Source of the DNA: Argopecten irradians
Lineage: Eukaryota; Mollusca; Bivalvia; Pectinida; Pectinidae
NCBI RefSeq assembly: GCF_041381155.1
Contig: NC_091142.1
Span: forward strand, 8,551,340 to 8,615,339
Length of the DNA: 64,000 bases
Reading direction: 5' to 3'
Shown: positions 50,801 to 61,700 of the stretch, piece by piece
Layout of the letters: every line of letters begins with the position of its first letter
How positions within the stretch are numbered: the stretch's first letter is position 1
Position numbers and translations under genes: made by a program
Notes under the pieces: model-generated
Told to the model about the DNA's origin: nothing
What the model saw: the letters and a program-made list of their open reading frames with translations, nothing else
The model's database searches: none

Positions 50801-52592
50801 TAAAGTTTACTGTGGTTCTTATGTTGTGGTACTATCTATCTATTGTTTAGTACTGCAAGGTACATAGATGTTTCCCAATAAACTTCAATTCATGCAGAAA
50901 TATTGAGATAGTGAAAATATTGATTACGGACAGGAGAAACAACAGGTAAAACACAGATGTACAAAATAAGATGATTTATCAAATGTGTTATACAGATATT
51001 GAAACTTGTATGTTCAATATTCCAAGGGTTACTATCACTGTCGTAATATCCACCCCTGGACTATATCATAGTAAAACTGACTAATCACACATGACCTCCA
51101 GAAACTTCTTTTGAAAATTACAGAGAGAAACGCCCAACTTAAAAGCATTAGTGTTCATCAAAGAACAAAACATGCTGTCTCATCTATTGTCGCACACAAA
51201 GCCTTCAGTTTTACTACGATATGATTCAGTGGGGAGGTTTAACAAAAGTGATAGTAACTCCTGAAGTATGGAGCCACACACAAACTGGAATGTTTACAAA
51301 CAGATTGTTGTAATCTATACACAGAAGCATGTCGTAGATGCATTAAATTATTGTTCATATAACTTTACTATTTCAGATTTGCTATTCTTTGCCTTGACAA
51401 AATGAATTTCCATCCAATTGCTGAAGGATTCACATTAGATGTTGAACACAGAAGAGAACTGCTTGAGGCAGAAGGATTCAACGTTGTCTTGGTGAGAAAG
51501 ATCTTTTATCAAAGTACTGATGGTACTGCTGTTCACATTAGATGTTGAACATAGAAAAGAACTGCTCGAGGCAGTTGTCTTGGTGAGAAAGATCTTATTA
51601 TCAAAGTACTGATGGCACTGCTGTTCACATTAGATGTTGAATATAGAAAAGAACTGCTTGAGGCATTTGGATCTTATTATCAAAGTACTGATGGTACTGC
51701 TGTGCTATCTGGCGTCCAAGGTTAACTTTACCATTAAATAACTTCTTTGTTGAAGGGGGAAGACTTGAGCCCTGAAATTGGCCCTATAACATTCTTTGAT
51801 GAAGGTCTACATGTACCAAGTTTGTTTGTTCAAATGAATGAACTTGACCTTCATTCAAGGTCACAGGAATCAAATAGGCTAAAATCTTTAAACAACATTA
51901 ATCAGGAGGTCTAAAGACCTGATGTTGGGCCTGAAACATGATGATGGGTTTGAGGACTTAAAAGTTATTCAAATGAATAGCCTTGTTTTCATGCTGACAT
52001 TACATGGGATCATAAACAGAAATTCTAATTGACTATCTTATGTCTTAGATATGCACTACCAGCGGGCAGTTGCGCAAATTGGACCCATTTACATTTTCAG
52101 TCCAATTAGTCAACAAGATGGCTGCCATCTTGGATTTCGATTGAAAGTTTGTTACTGCTATTTTTCAGAAAATACTGAAGGGATATTTCTCAAATTTCAT
52201 AAGTATGTTCCCATAGGGTCCTAGTTGTGCATATTGCATTTTAGGACCGATCAGTGAACAAGATAGCCGACAGGCCGCCATCTTGGATTTTGATATTTGA
52301 AGTTTGAAAAGTAGAGAAAAGATCTTTCAATTGTCAGACATAGATAAATCCTTGTATTGGTGGAGGCAAAAAATCCCTCTGGGATCTCATGTTATAACTG
52401 AACTTTATATGCTATCTTGAGTAGGACGATATAATTCAGCTATAGAAGATCAATTTTAAGGATATTGTGTTTTTCTTTCAGACTTCCTGTAAGATCAAAC
52501 ATAAACCCAGGTATCTGACAGTCATGGCCAACCAAGTGATGTCCGAAATTTGTAGCTCTCTTGGCAAGATTCCTCACGAAGTTCAACAGTAA
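45679..52592 (+). CDS. mitochondrial FAST kinase domain-containing protein, ~900 aa, six coding exons (FASTKD1-like)
   Basis: FASTK-family proteins act in the mitochondrial matrix in RNA processing and stability. Exons 45,679-47,806, 48,318-48,449, 49,879-50,022, 50,615-50,687, 51,377-51,491 and 52,482-52,592 total 2703 nt with matching phases. The N-terminus ('MQNLSKLRQLTKIWTQ..') is basic with few acids, as in a mitochondrial targeting peptide. A helical repeat region fills exon 1. The FAST_1-like part ends it ('LEILSCLSQFKMYPRSIL', 'VFEPSF') and FAST_2-like sequence follows ('LNRAVCLKYPEY'). The last three exons give a diverged RAP domain ('FAILCLDKMNF', 'HRRELLEAEGFNVVL'). About 900 aa best fits FASTKD1 (847 aa in human, from memory), but the paralogue is not proven. 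In-frame stops precede the ATG at 45,679. Confidence 0.87.
48000..48245. repeat. intron segment duplicated downstream of the gene
   Basis: It matches 55,575-55,840 ('ttgcttttg', 'catggattt', 'aatattttcat', 'tttttcaatgatggt', 'actgaagaaaaat'), at roughly 75-80% by eye. The source and boundaries are unknown. Confidence 0.7.
48318..48449 (+). CDS. FASTKD gene exon 3 (second coding)
   Basis: Acceptor ttgttacag|AT and donor CAACCAG|gtaaaa. It encodes 'DLSYNQYVKLMRNAARLNRA' and 'VCLKYPEYGVVSHPEPVESY' then 'LQQP'. Confidence 0.9.
48800..49830. mobile_element. ~1-kb element with 'gtgtcgcctgc' inverted ends, containing a nested MITE
   Basis: The ends gtgtcgcctgc (48,800) and gcaggcgacac (49,830) are inverted. 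The interior has about three tandem ~165-bp units ('atttattgtccgatttcaac', 'caaatttggta', 'gagatctcgga', 'gcaagagttacgggactt') over 48,860-49,310. It is interrupted by a second element at 49,326-49,774. Confidence 0.8.
49326..49774. mobile_element. MITE 'tactgtgaaatcattcattt' nested in the larger element
   Basis: The left end tactgtgaaatcattcattt and the right end aaataaatgatttcacagta are inverted, with inner 'cgtggggg..aattttcgtggatt' / 'aatccacgaaaattgagccc'. TA at both ends is consistent with a Tc1/mariner-type target site. Confidence 0.88.
49879..50022 (+). CDS. FASTKD gene third coding exon
   Basis: Acceptor cttttcag|TT and donor CACACAG|gtaaat. It encodes 'VSKSAVDSDQHLVFIYLYKQ' and 'CLRDTLAKEFGGTDFIYLNH' then 'ITPKGLHT'. 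Confidence 0.9.
50078..50250. mobile_element. MITE family 'tgcatattacagagtta', copy 4 (diverged)
   Basis: The left end 'tgcattttacagagttatgt' and the right end 'gccactctgcaaatgcaaag' are inverted and more diverged than the copies in SLC8B1. Confidence 0.7.
50615..50687 (+). CDS. FASTKD gene fourth coding exon
   Basis: Acceptor gggaacag|AT and donor AAAAA|gtaagt (phase 2). It encodes 'DVAVYFDENLDVMEHSPVNG' then 'NHYK', leading into the RAP domain. Confidence 0.85.
50702..50790. mobile_element. MITE 'ttaactcattcacccctg', copy 2
   Basis: It matches 37,485-37,575 closely, including 'gaaatttcataatggactgg' and 'ttagaagagtctaaatg'. Its right end is mutated (aggggtaattaagtta). Confidence 0.85.
51018..51275. 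mobile_element. fold-back MITE, third copy, in a FASTKD intron
   Basis: It starts 'ccaagggttactatcactgt' and ends 'aaaagtgatagtaactcctg'. Shared interior includes 'ctggactatatcatagtaaa' and 'cgcccaactt'. It belongs to the family at 9482-10,235. Confidence 0.8.
51377..51491 (+). CDS. FASTKD gene fifth coding exon (RAP domain, first part)
   Basis: Acceptor ctatttcag|AT and donor GTCTTG|gtgaga. It encodes 'KFAILCLDKMNFHPIAEGFT' and 'LDVEHRRELLEAEGFNVVL'. Its last 63 nt and donor are repeated twice more downstream. Confidence 0.88.
51429..51702 (+). repeat. three tandem copies of the RAP exon end and donor
   Basis: Units are 51,429-51,531 (103 bp, true junction), 51,532-51,623 (92 bp) and 51,624-51,702 (79 bp). 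Each begins ttcacattagatgttgaa and ends tactgatgg.actgctg. The second unit keeps the donor context gttgtcttg|gtgagaaag; the third has lost it. Confidence 0.93.
51790..51990. repeat. dispersed molluscan-type repeat, copy 2
   Basis: See 44,985-45,200; two partial units are present ('accaagtttgtttgttcaaa' and 'ggtctaaagacctgatgttg'). Confidence 0.7.
52020..52400. repeat. dispersed repeat with 'aagatggctgccatcttgg' palindromes
   Basis: Two tandem related units, each with 'gaacaagat.g.cg..gccatcttggatttt' (about 52,106-52,140 and 52,255-52,293), lie in the last intron of the FASTKD gene. Confidence 0.65.
52482..52592 (+). CDS. FASTKD gene last coding exon, TAA stop
   Basis: Acceptor tctttcag|ACT. 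It encodes 'TSCKIKHKPRYLTVMANQVM' and 'SEICSSLGKIPHEVQQ' before TAA at 52,590-52,592. The RAP-domain end is diverged. Confidence 0.85.
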   Translation, partial: TSCKIKHKPRYLTVMANQVMSEICSSLGKIPHEVQQ

Positions 52593-52764
52593 TGGGTCTT
52601 AATATTCCTTATCCTATTTCTTATCACATAATGTGATCTTATAAGAAATCACTGAAGGCTTGTTCTTTGAGCTAAGAAGTATACTTCAAACCAACTTTCT
52701 CTCACGACTACTTATTTTATGATTTCCATTCCCCAACATCGTCATGAAATGGACTTTGTATATT

Positions 52765-53346
52765 CAAAGGGACAATTCAGTGAGGTTAATTTTGTTACAT
52801 AACCCCGAAGCAAACTATGACATAAATATATTGTTCTATATTCATTATGAAACATATAACAAGAAATATTGACAAATTTCACAACATTGTTAAGTATTTT
52901 TGATTGATACTGTTGAAATTCCAAATCGTTGATCAATACAATTAAGCAGGCACAACATGTACGTTGTACCCATACCCTAGCCAAAGTCATGCACATTAAA
53001 CAAATGCAATACATAACCACTGAGGAGTTAATGAAATTATTTTTAGACAAGAACATGCATCTAGTAAGGTAAACATACTACTGTAAGAGCAAATTCAGTA
53101 GTTCTAGACACAAAAATTTCTTTACTACACTGGCAAGGGCCGGGATTCAGCATACAAGACATCCGACCACTATGTGTAATGGCTGACTGTAAGCGAGTTT
53201 GAACATTTCACTTACATTTCACTAGTGGACTTTTCTAGCATATCACAGTAAACTTATCTAATTTCTATTAGAACTGGTTTGTTTCCGAAACATGTGCAAT
53301 TTTAATGACCAATGTACGTACTCTTACAATGAATTGTCCCTTTAAA
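52765..53346. mobile_element. DNA transposon-like element with 'aaagggacaattca' ends, short copy
   Basis: The left end caaagggacaattcagtga and the right end tgaattgtccctttaaa are inverted. It is a relative of 35,488-36,480 without its ~370-bp internal block. Confidence 0.85.
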
Positions 53347-54479
53347 AATCAATATATGTCATGTAGATATAAATTTGTAGAGATAAACTTAAACAATATA
53401 TTCTTGGATTACGAGATTCACAAAAATAATTCATATGTGAAAGAAAGTTGGATAACAGTATTGCTTTGTGAGTGACTGACAGAATTACTGTCCATTGCAG
53501 TATTTTTATGCAACCTTACCACTTTGTTTATGATCTTGCTTACACTGAATGAATTGGAATTAAAACAAATTAAAACATGTCCAGTTTGTTGTATTTTAAT
53601 ATTGAAAAGAGCATTTTCGACAGATATATTTATTGTATATATACCTTTCTGTAATTAAATATTTAACTGATCATCAGTATATACAAACAATTATATTCCT
53701 CAAGTCTGTATATAAACTGTCACTGTGTGCCAGGGCCAGCATGGTAATGCTAAAGGTGTAATAACACACTGAAATAAGATACTAAATAATTATCAGCGAT
53801 ACAATTATATAAATTAATTATCTGAGGTATTCAAATTGAACATAGAAAATTTGATTAAATTTTTTTTCAAAACAGTAAATGTTTCTTCATTGTAAAAATA
53901 ACATCAAATATAAGAAAGTCTTTAATGAGAGAAATATTGTCCCCAGCTTCACTTGTACGAACTACAGGAGAGCAAAACCCTGTTTTTCTTCATCGGCCAG
54001 GCCGTCGATAATGACGATTTGTGGCCATAGTGTTATCTTTATTAATTTATCTCCACAATGACTTGTATATAGCATTGTAAGTGCTAACTTGATACTGGAT
54101 CATTATCTACAGTACATAAAGTGACTTGTGGGTTCGAGCCCAGCCGACTGCACACTACTCTCGCCCTGTTTCAATAGCATTGTTAGTGTTATTCTAGCAT
54201 CTGGCATTATCACCAACTGTACATTAGATGCCCTTTATATAACATTGTTAGTGCTATAATAATAAATGTACTTGGCATTGTTATTATCAACTGTACATCA
54301 AATGCCTATATGATATAGCAGAATCTCCAGTAATATGCATGAGCCATTTCAGGACATTTTCCTCCTCAACTGAAAAATTATTACCTCTTTTTTTATATCC
54401 AACACTGATAAATTCTACATGAGAATCAATAATGATTATCTATTGTCCGCCGAGATGATGAAATTTAAATTGCCTTGAC
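53347..54479. other. intergenic, no gene seen
   Basis: AT-rich. A B-box-like 'gggttcgagcccagcc' lies near 54,131 but without a matching A box or cloverleaf. 'catt.ttagtgctat' segments recur loosely at 54,075-54,260. Confidence 0.5.
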
Positions 54480-54737
54480 CAAATTTCACAAATAATTCCT
54501 TAACTTGAAAGAAGTCTAACTTTAAATTCTCCATAGGAGAGCACAAATTCTCCATAGGAGAGCATTACAGAAGTTAAGGAAAAACCATGTTTAGTTAAGG
54601 AGCCTTCCTTTAAATCTGTTATGTTTTTCCTTATTAGATTTTTAAGTTTTCTTTAAGTTAAGGAATGTCTTAGGAGACTGGGTTTTTAATTTAAGAATCC
54701 CTTAAAGTTAAGGAATGTTTGTGAAACTGGGTTTTAT
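54480..54737. mobile_element. hairpin MITE 'gttaaggaat', copy 2
   Basis: It is related to 32,275-32,452: 'aattccttaactt', 'cattacagaagttaagg', 'gttaaggaatgtttgtgaaa' then ctgggtttt. It contains a small duplication, 'aaattctccataggagagca', twice. Confidence 0.75.
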
Positions 54738-54857
54738 ATCATAAATAACCGATGGATCTCTCAGCCTTGGTGATACAGGTTAAGGACAACTTCTCTCTCA
54801 AATACTATCAGCACACCACATCATTCAACTACAGACGCTCTTATAAGCTAAAAGTAT

Positions 54858-55088
54858 TCTGTATTTGTATATTATGGAGTTACTTCCCCTTATGGGTATG
54901 TATTGGCTTTTACACAATACTTTTTACTCAAAAAATCAGTGATGTCACCATCAATACCACCCTGCAAGGGAGATAATTCTGTAATATGGAGGGAGATAAC
55001 TCTGATATCACCATGAATACCTACCTGCAAGGGAGATAATTCTGTAATATGCAGGGAGATAACTCTATTATATGTAAATACAGAATAC
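54858..55088. mobile_element. MITE family 'tgcatattacagagtta', copy 5, with a duplicated right end
   Basis: The left end is 'attctgtatttgtatattat'. The right end, 'caagggagataattctgtaa' and 'gagggagataactctg', is present twice (about 54,962-55,005 and 55,026-55,068) before the terminal 'atgtaaatacagaata'. Confidence 0.8.
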
Positions 55089-56338
55089 ATCTCTATACAC
55101 AGACCCCATATAGTGTTGGACAGTTGTAAGCCACAGACTAGAAGCTACAAGTACACATCTTGATTTGAAATGTTCCAGACAGTTTTTGTAACAATTTAAC
55201 ACAATTTTGCCCTGTTTCAAAAGTTTGTGGAGTTTTGATTGTTGTTAATGAATGGCGTCTTTAATTTTGAATTTAATGACAACTGCTAAATCCTACCTCA
55301 ACTTAAATTCTTAAAGATGCTTCACCACTGACAGAGCATAAACAATTTTTGTCATTTGGACAATATGATAATATATATGTGTGTCTAATTAACACATTGT
55401 GAATTTGAGCTCAGATATAGCATGAGTAATAATGAATAAATTGTCATTCTTTGTTAAATTGTGTTTCTTTGATATGCCTTGTCACTTAAACACGATGTAT
55501 CTTTGTTGATCCAAAGGCTTAATTTTAATTTCCCGTTGAAATTGTACTTCATTGATGATTGTCTAATTAACAAATACATACATGTAAAATAATTTTTGCT
55601 TTTGTTATTTGCAAAATCGGTACCTCATTCCACATTGGGCATAGTGTCATGGATTTTTTCCAGGATGTTATATAATTAAGTTTTTATTTCAAATATTTTC
55701 ATTCTAAAATAAAATAATTAAAGAGACTCAAACTTTTCAATGATGGTAAGTGTAAAGTTAGTAATTTTTTGTTACTGAAGAAAAATCCTAATTTGTCTGC
55801 TTCTCTTTTCATTAGATACCAATTACCATTCTTCAGTGGTGTAGCGTCTTTAAAATGACATGAATAAAAACACTTCAATAAGATAAATACAGATGCATAA
55901 TAATTAAACAATTCTGGAATTAGTTCTAGACATGTACTTGCATGGTATACATAATGATAATCAAGTTATTAGCGATAAATATACAAAGCTTCAAAATATA
56001 CAAATATACACCTCGTGGAAATATACACATAGCAAAATTTTTCAACATTATCAGCATATTGCCCGTAACTAAATATTGCTTGTAATTCGTTAAAACGGCT
56101 CATTGTGGAATTACATCTGATGATAGCACAGTGTGTAAACGGTCTACAAACATATTACATGGAAATAAAATTACAAGCTCAAGTTTGCATCATTTGACAG
56201 GAGTGTTGAATGCATTACTCTATTTTTCCTCTTTTCAGAATATTTTTTTTGTCTAATGGATATTGTCTCTGTTATTGACGATGTATTATAAAAATATTCT
56301 CTTAAATTGAATAATTAAGCTAAAATGAAATGAAGTTT
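55089..56338. other. intergenic; contains the duplicate of 48,000-48,245 at 55,575-55,840
   Basis: No coding exon is seen. The 55,575-55,840 part matches FASTKD intron sequence. Confidence 0.55.
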
Positions 56339-56453
56339 TAACTCATTAACCCCTTATAAATTTCATATGGCAAAGGTCTAGTAGTCTTTTGATTCTTTAG
56401 AAAGAGTCTTAAAATGTTTTATCTTCAGGGGCGTTGTTTGAAAATGAGGTTAA
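56339..56453. mobile_element. MITE 'ttaactcattaacccctt', copy 3 (diverged)
   Basis: The left end is ttaactcattaacccctt. The right part, 'aggggcgttgtttgaaaatg' then aggttaa, and 'ttagaaagagtct' in the interior match the 37.5-kb copy loosely. Confidence 0.65.
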
Positions 56454-57770
56454 TTTACCTTTAAATATCTTATTATTTACAATGTTTTCTCAAATTTTAA
56501 TTGTTGGTTAAAGAATTTAGAACGGAAATCATGATATATACATGGAATTTGATGAATAAAGTATTTCTGAATAATTGAATTTGTAAAATTAAGTATTCAA
56601 TAGTTGGGTTAGAATTATGATACTTCTTGTTTATCTGATCCATGATATTGAAAATGGAATCAATCGGATCGTCATGAGTCTATATAGGAGATTTTGAATT
56701 ATAAGCGATTCATTAATCTAACAGACAGAAATGTGAATATGTGAACTCAAGATATTCAGTTGAATAACTGAGAATTTGAATCAAGTATTCATGACTAATA
56801 GAATTTGAATACATAACAGAATGTGAATCAGAGAGTATTCATGAATAATGGAATGTTGAATCAAGTATTCATGAATAACAGACTGCTAATTCATCATGTT
56901 TGGAAGAGCTAGATAGGTTTGTAGTAAACAGATTTGTTAGACACCTGTCAAATAAAGGACAAAAAAATATCGCGCTCCTCTAACAACAGCCAACAAGAAA
57001 AAGTGGCAATATCAAAAACAAAAATGGAACTTCACGAAAAATTACAGCTTTAATTTAATATGTACAAAAACATCAAGCATTGTTTACTTACATAATGGAA
57101 TAGTTCCAATATTGATATTGACCCAGTAATATATAAATTGGTTAAGGGAATCAACTAATCTCCAGCAGTTTTTGTATACTTATTGCTCTTTTCTAGGAGG
57201 TTGGTGAAGTGACCATTACATTGTGCACTATATATAATTATGTCAACAGAATAAAAATAATTTGATGATAAGAAATTTTAGTGAGAAAAATCGAAAAATA
57301 ATCTGGATTTCAGCAGCATAGGGAAATATAGGGAAATATATAATTATAAATAAAAAAGTAAAAATTTTTAATCCTAGCTGATAAAGACATGTATTGTTTT
57401 GTGTTTTGTGTTCAGGGAGAAATAAAGGAAAAAACACACTTTAATCAAATCAAAATTTTTTCTTAGTCCATCATCATTTCCTCATGGTGGCCCCTCCTGA
57501 TCAAATGGTCCTGCATTTATACACAAATTGTTACTAATTTTAAATTGCTTAGATATATACTACACTTGCTGGAATCTGTAGCTATAAACACTGTATAGAT
57601 TACATAGCATATTTTTCGAATGCCTGTCATCCTTGGAATTCCATTGGCTTGTGTATGGAAATTATTTTAAAATCTAACATATGCTACAAAAGCTCTCTAA
57701 ACAGCTTACCCAGCATTTAATGCATCAAACATATGGGTTTTTTGTGTAGCATCTCACAATCATGCGCACC
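56454..57770. other. intergenic or 3' UTR of the minus-strand gene, no feature seen
   Basis: Very AT-rich, with a loose 'gaatttgaatcaagtattcatgaataa' repeat at 56,760-56,880 (three to four copies). No gene signal. Confidence 0.5.
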
Positions 57771-57779
57771 ATGGTGACG

Positions 57780-58100
57780 GTGGTAATGTAGCGCAATCAA
57801 ACTCAAATCAAGCATGTTCATGTATTACCCGGGTCTGTAGCGATCAGACTCAATCAAGCATGTCATGTGATCGGGTCTGTAGCAATCAGACTCAATCAAG
57901 CATGTCATAGGATTGGTCTGTAGCGATCAGACTCAATCAAGCATGCCATGTAACTGGTCTGTAGCAATCAGACTCAATCAAGCATGTCATGTCTCTGGTG
58001 TAGCGATCAGACTCAATCAAGCATGTCATGTGACCGGGACTGTAGCGCCAGACTAACTGGTCTGTAGCAATCAGACTCAATCAAGCATGTCATGTAACCT
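57780..58100. repeat. ~42-bp tandem repeat (gtagcgatcagactcaatca core)
   Basis: About eight copies of 'gtctgtagcgatcagactca' then 'atcaagcatgtcatgt', with variable spacers. Confidence 0.88.
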
Positions 58101-58386
58101 ACACATCATCCAACACTAGAGTTTGTATGGCATTCAATCACCATTCAAACTTCCTTATCATACATTCATTACAAAATCACATATTTGCAATAACACAAGC
58201 ATTGGAAAAAATTAATGGTCTACAAATGAAACATATAAAGTCTACTAATTGTTCATACATTTGTTAATACATCTACAGCTCCACAGGCTACGCCCCCCCT
58301 AGGAGAAAGTTCCAGCACTTTGAATTTAATTGATCAGTTCGTTATATCCTTGCATATATTGACGATGTGTGACAGCAAGCACTGGC

Positions 58387-58497
58387 CTACGGAGCACTTT
58401 TCTCCAGAGCTGCCACTTTCTGTTCTAGCTTACTGATTACACCATTCTGTAATTCCACCTTGTCTTGGAGATCTTTTATCAATCCTAGCAGCTTCTC
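58387..58497 (-). CDS. last coding exon of an unidentified coiled-coil protein
   Basis: Acceptor tgtttttcag|GAG (AG at 58,498-58,499). It encodes 'EKLLGLIKDLQDKVELQNGV' and 'ISKLEQKVAALEKSAP' then TAG (58,387-58,389). Leu/Ile/Val recur at heptad spacing (LLGLIKDL..VEL..VISKLEQKVAAL), so this is the end of a coiled coil. Such a short C-terminal coiled coil fits many oligomeric proteins, coronins among them, but I do not recognise the gene. The upstream exons lie beyond the window's right edge, behind the 44-bp satellite. Confidence 0.7.
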   Translation of the reverse strand, partial: EKLLGLIKDLQDKVELQNGVISKLEQKVAALEKSAP

Positions 58498-58499
58498 CT

Positions 58500-58795
58500 G
58501 AAAAACACAGAGTAAGGGAATTAATATAACATCAACCTTTGTTTGACAAGCTGTAATTCAGTTTGAACAACCTTTCAGAATATTCAACCTTTTGTTAAGC
58601 AAGCTTTAATTAAGTTTGAACAACCTTTCAGAATTTACAAATGAACCAATCAAGATCATTTATCTTCAGATTATTCCTGGATTTTTACATCAATTATAAC
58701 TTAGTTCAGATAAAAGATCTTATTTGAAATTTAATAACTTTTAAAATATCCTAACAATGGAGTCCAAATCCTATTAAAGTGTATTAATAACAAAT
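58500..58795. repeat. intron start with a short direct duplication
   Basis: 'caagctgtaattcagtttga' then 'acaacctttcagaat' at about 58,547-58,580 is repeated as 'caagctttaattaagtttga' at 58,603-58,635. Confidence 0.75.
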
Positions 58796-61700
58796 CGATA
58801 GATTGTATCAGTACCAACACCTTGTAATCATCACCACTAACTGTGCAAGTTAACACCCTAACTACAATATGTAACACCCGAATATCATCACTAACTGTGC
58901 AGGGTTAACACACTAACTACAACCCTGTTAATCATCACTAACTGTACAGGTTAACACCCTAACTACACCCTGTTATCATCACTAACTGTACAGGTCAAAC
59001 ACCTAACTACACCCTGTTATCATCACTGTGCAAGTGAACACCCAGTTCCTGGTTATCATCACTAACTGTTGCAGGTTAACACCCTAATACACCCTGTTAT
59101 CATCACTAACTAGTGGCAGGTTAACACCCTAACTACACCCTGTTATCATCACTAACTGTACAGGTTTATCATACCCTAAACTACACCCTGTTATCATAAC
59201 TATAACTGTACAGGTTAACACCCTAACTACGTCCTGTTATCATCACTAACTGTACAGGTTTTAACACCCCTAACTACACCCTGTTATCATCACTAACTGT
59301 GCAGGTTAACACCCTAACTACACCCTGTTTATCATCACTAACTGTGCATGGTTAACACCCTAACTACACACAACACCCTGTTATCATCACTAACTGTACA
59401 GGTTAAACACCCTAACTACATCCTGTTATCATCACTCTCGAATGTAGCAGGTTAACACCCTAACTACACCCTGTTATCATCACTAACTGTACAGGTTAAC
59501 ACTCTAACTACATCCTGTTATCATCACTAACTGTATACAGGTAACACCCTAACTACACCCTGTTATCCATCACTAACTGTACACGGTTAACACCCTAACT
59601 ACTCATCCTGTTATCATCACTAACTGTACAGGATAACAACCTAACTACAACCCAGTTATCATCACTAACTGTACAGGATAACAACCTAACTACATCCTGT
59701 TATCATCACTAACTGTACAGGATAACAAACCTAACTACATCCTGTTATCATCAACTAACACGGTAACAGGTTAACACCCTAACTACTACACCCTGTTTAT
59801 CATCACTAACTGTACAGGTTAACTACCCTAACTACACCCTGTTATCATCACTAACTGTACAGGTTTTACACTCCTAAATAACACCCTAATCACCCTAATA
59901 CACAGGTTATCATAACTAACTAAGTGTTAACACCATGTTAACATCAACCAACTATCACTGTGCAGGTTAACACCCTAACTACTCATCCTGTTATCATCAC
60001 TAACTGTACAGCGTTATCACCCTAACTACACTGTTATCCATCAATAACTGTTAACACCCTAAACTACACACTCTGTTATTCAATCACTCAACTGTACAGG
60101 TTAACATCCTAACTACATCCTGTTATCATCACTAAATGAACTGTACAGGTTAACACCCTAACTACATCCTGTTATCATCACTAACTGTGGCAGGTTTAAA
60201 CACCCTAACTACACCCTGTTATCATCACTAAACTGTGCAGGTTAACACCCTAACTACACCCCTGTTATCATCACTATACTGTGCAGGTTAACACCCTAAC
60301 TACACCCTGGTTATCATCACTAACTGTAACACCCGAACAACACCGGGTTATCATCACTAACTGTTACAGGTTATCCACCCCTACTACATACACCCTGTTA
60401 TCATCACTAACTGTACAGGTTAACACCCCTAACCTACAAAAACACCCGGTTTATCATCACTAACTGTGCAGGTTAACACCCATATAACAACTGTTATCAT
60501 CACTAACTGTACAGGTTAACACCCTAACTACACCCTGTTATCATCACACTAACTGTAAGCAGGTTAACACCCTAACCTACACCCTGTTTTATCATCACTA
60601 ACTGTACAGGTTAACACCCGTAACTACACCCTGTTATCATCCGCTAACTGTGCAGGTTAATAACACCCAAACTACATCCTGTTATCATCACTAACTGTAC
60701 AGGTTTAACACCCTAACTACACCCTGTTATCATCACTAACTGTGCAGGTTAACAGGCCTAACCTACACTACAACCTCTAGTTATTCATCAACTAACGTTG
60801 TAGCAGGTTAACACCCTAAGATACTACCAATCCTCGTTTATCATCACTAACTGTAGCAGGTTAACACCCTAACTACACCCTTGTTATCATCACTAACTGT
60901 ACAGGTTAACACCCTAACTACACCCATGTTATCATCACTAACTGTAATCAACACTAACTGTGCAGGTTAACACCCTAACTACACCCTGTTATCATCACTA
61001 ACTGTAACAGGAACTACACCTTAACACTAACCTAACTAACACCCCTGTTATCATCACTAACTGTACAGGTTAACACCCTACACTAACTATCATCACCTGT
61101 TAACATACTACACACTGTATCAACTGTACAGGTTAACACCCTAACTACATCCTAGTTATCATCACTAACTGTGGCAGGTTAACACATCTAACTAACACCC
61201 TGTTATCTCTCACTAACTGTACAGGTTAACACCCTAACTACACCCTGTTTATCATCACAAACCTGTGCAGGTTAACACCCTAACTACACCCATGTTATCA
61301 TCACTAACTGTGCAGGTTTTTAACACCCTAACAACTACAACCCCTGTTATCATCACTAACTGTGCAGGTTAACACCCCTAACTACACCCTGTTATCATCA
61401 CTAACTGTGTGCAGGTTAACACCCTAACTACACCCTGTTTATCATCACTAACTGTACAGGTTAACATCCTAACTACACCCTGTTAACATCACTAACTGTG
61501 CAGGTTAACATCCTAACTACACCCTGTTATCATCACTAACTGTGGCAGGTTAACACCCTAACTACACCCTGTTATCATCACTAACTGTAACACGGTTAAA
61601 CACTCCTAACTACTACACCTGTTATCATCACTAACTGTGCAGGGTTAACCCCACCCCTAACTACACCCCTGTCATCATCACTAACTGTGGCAGGTTACAC

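Noticed and set aside
54131-54150. tRNA or SINE from a B-box-like gggttcgagccc
   Set aside because: No A box at the right distance and no stems.
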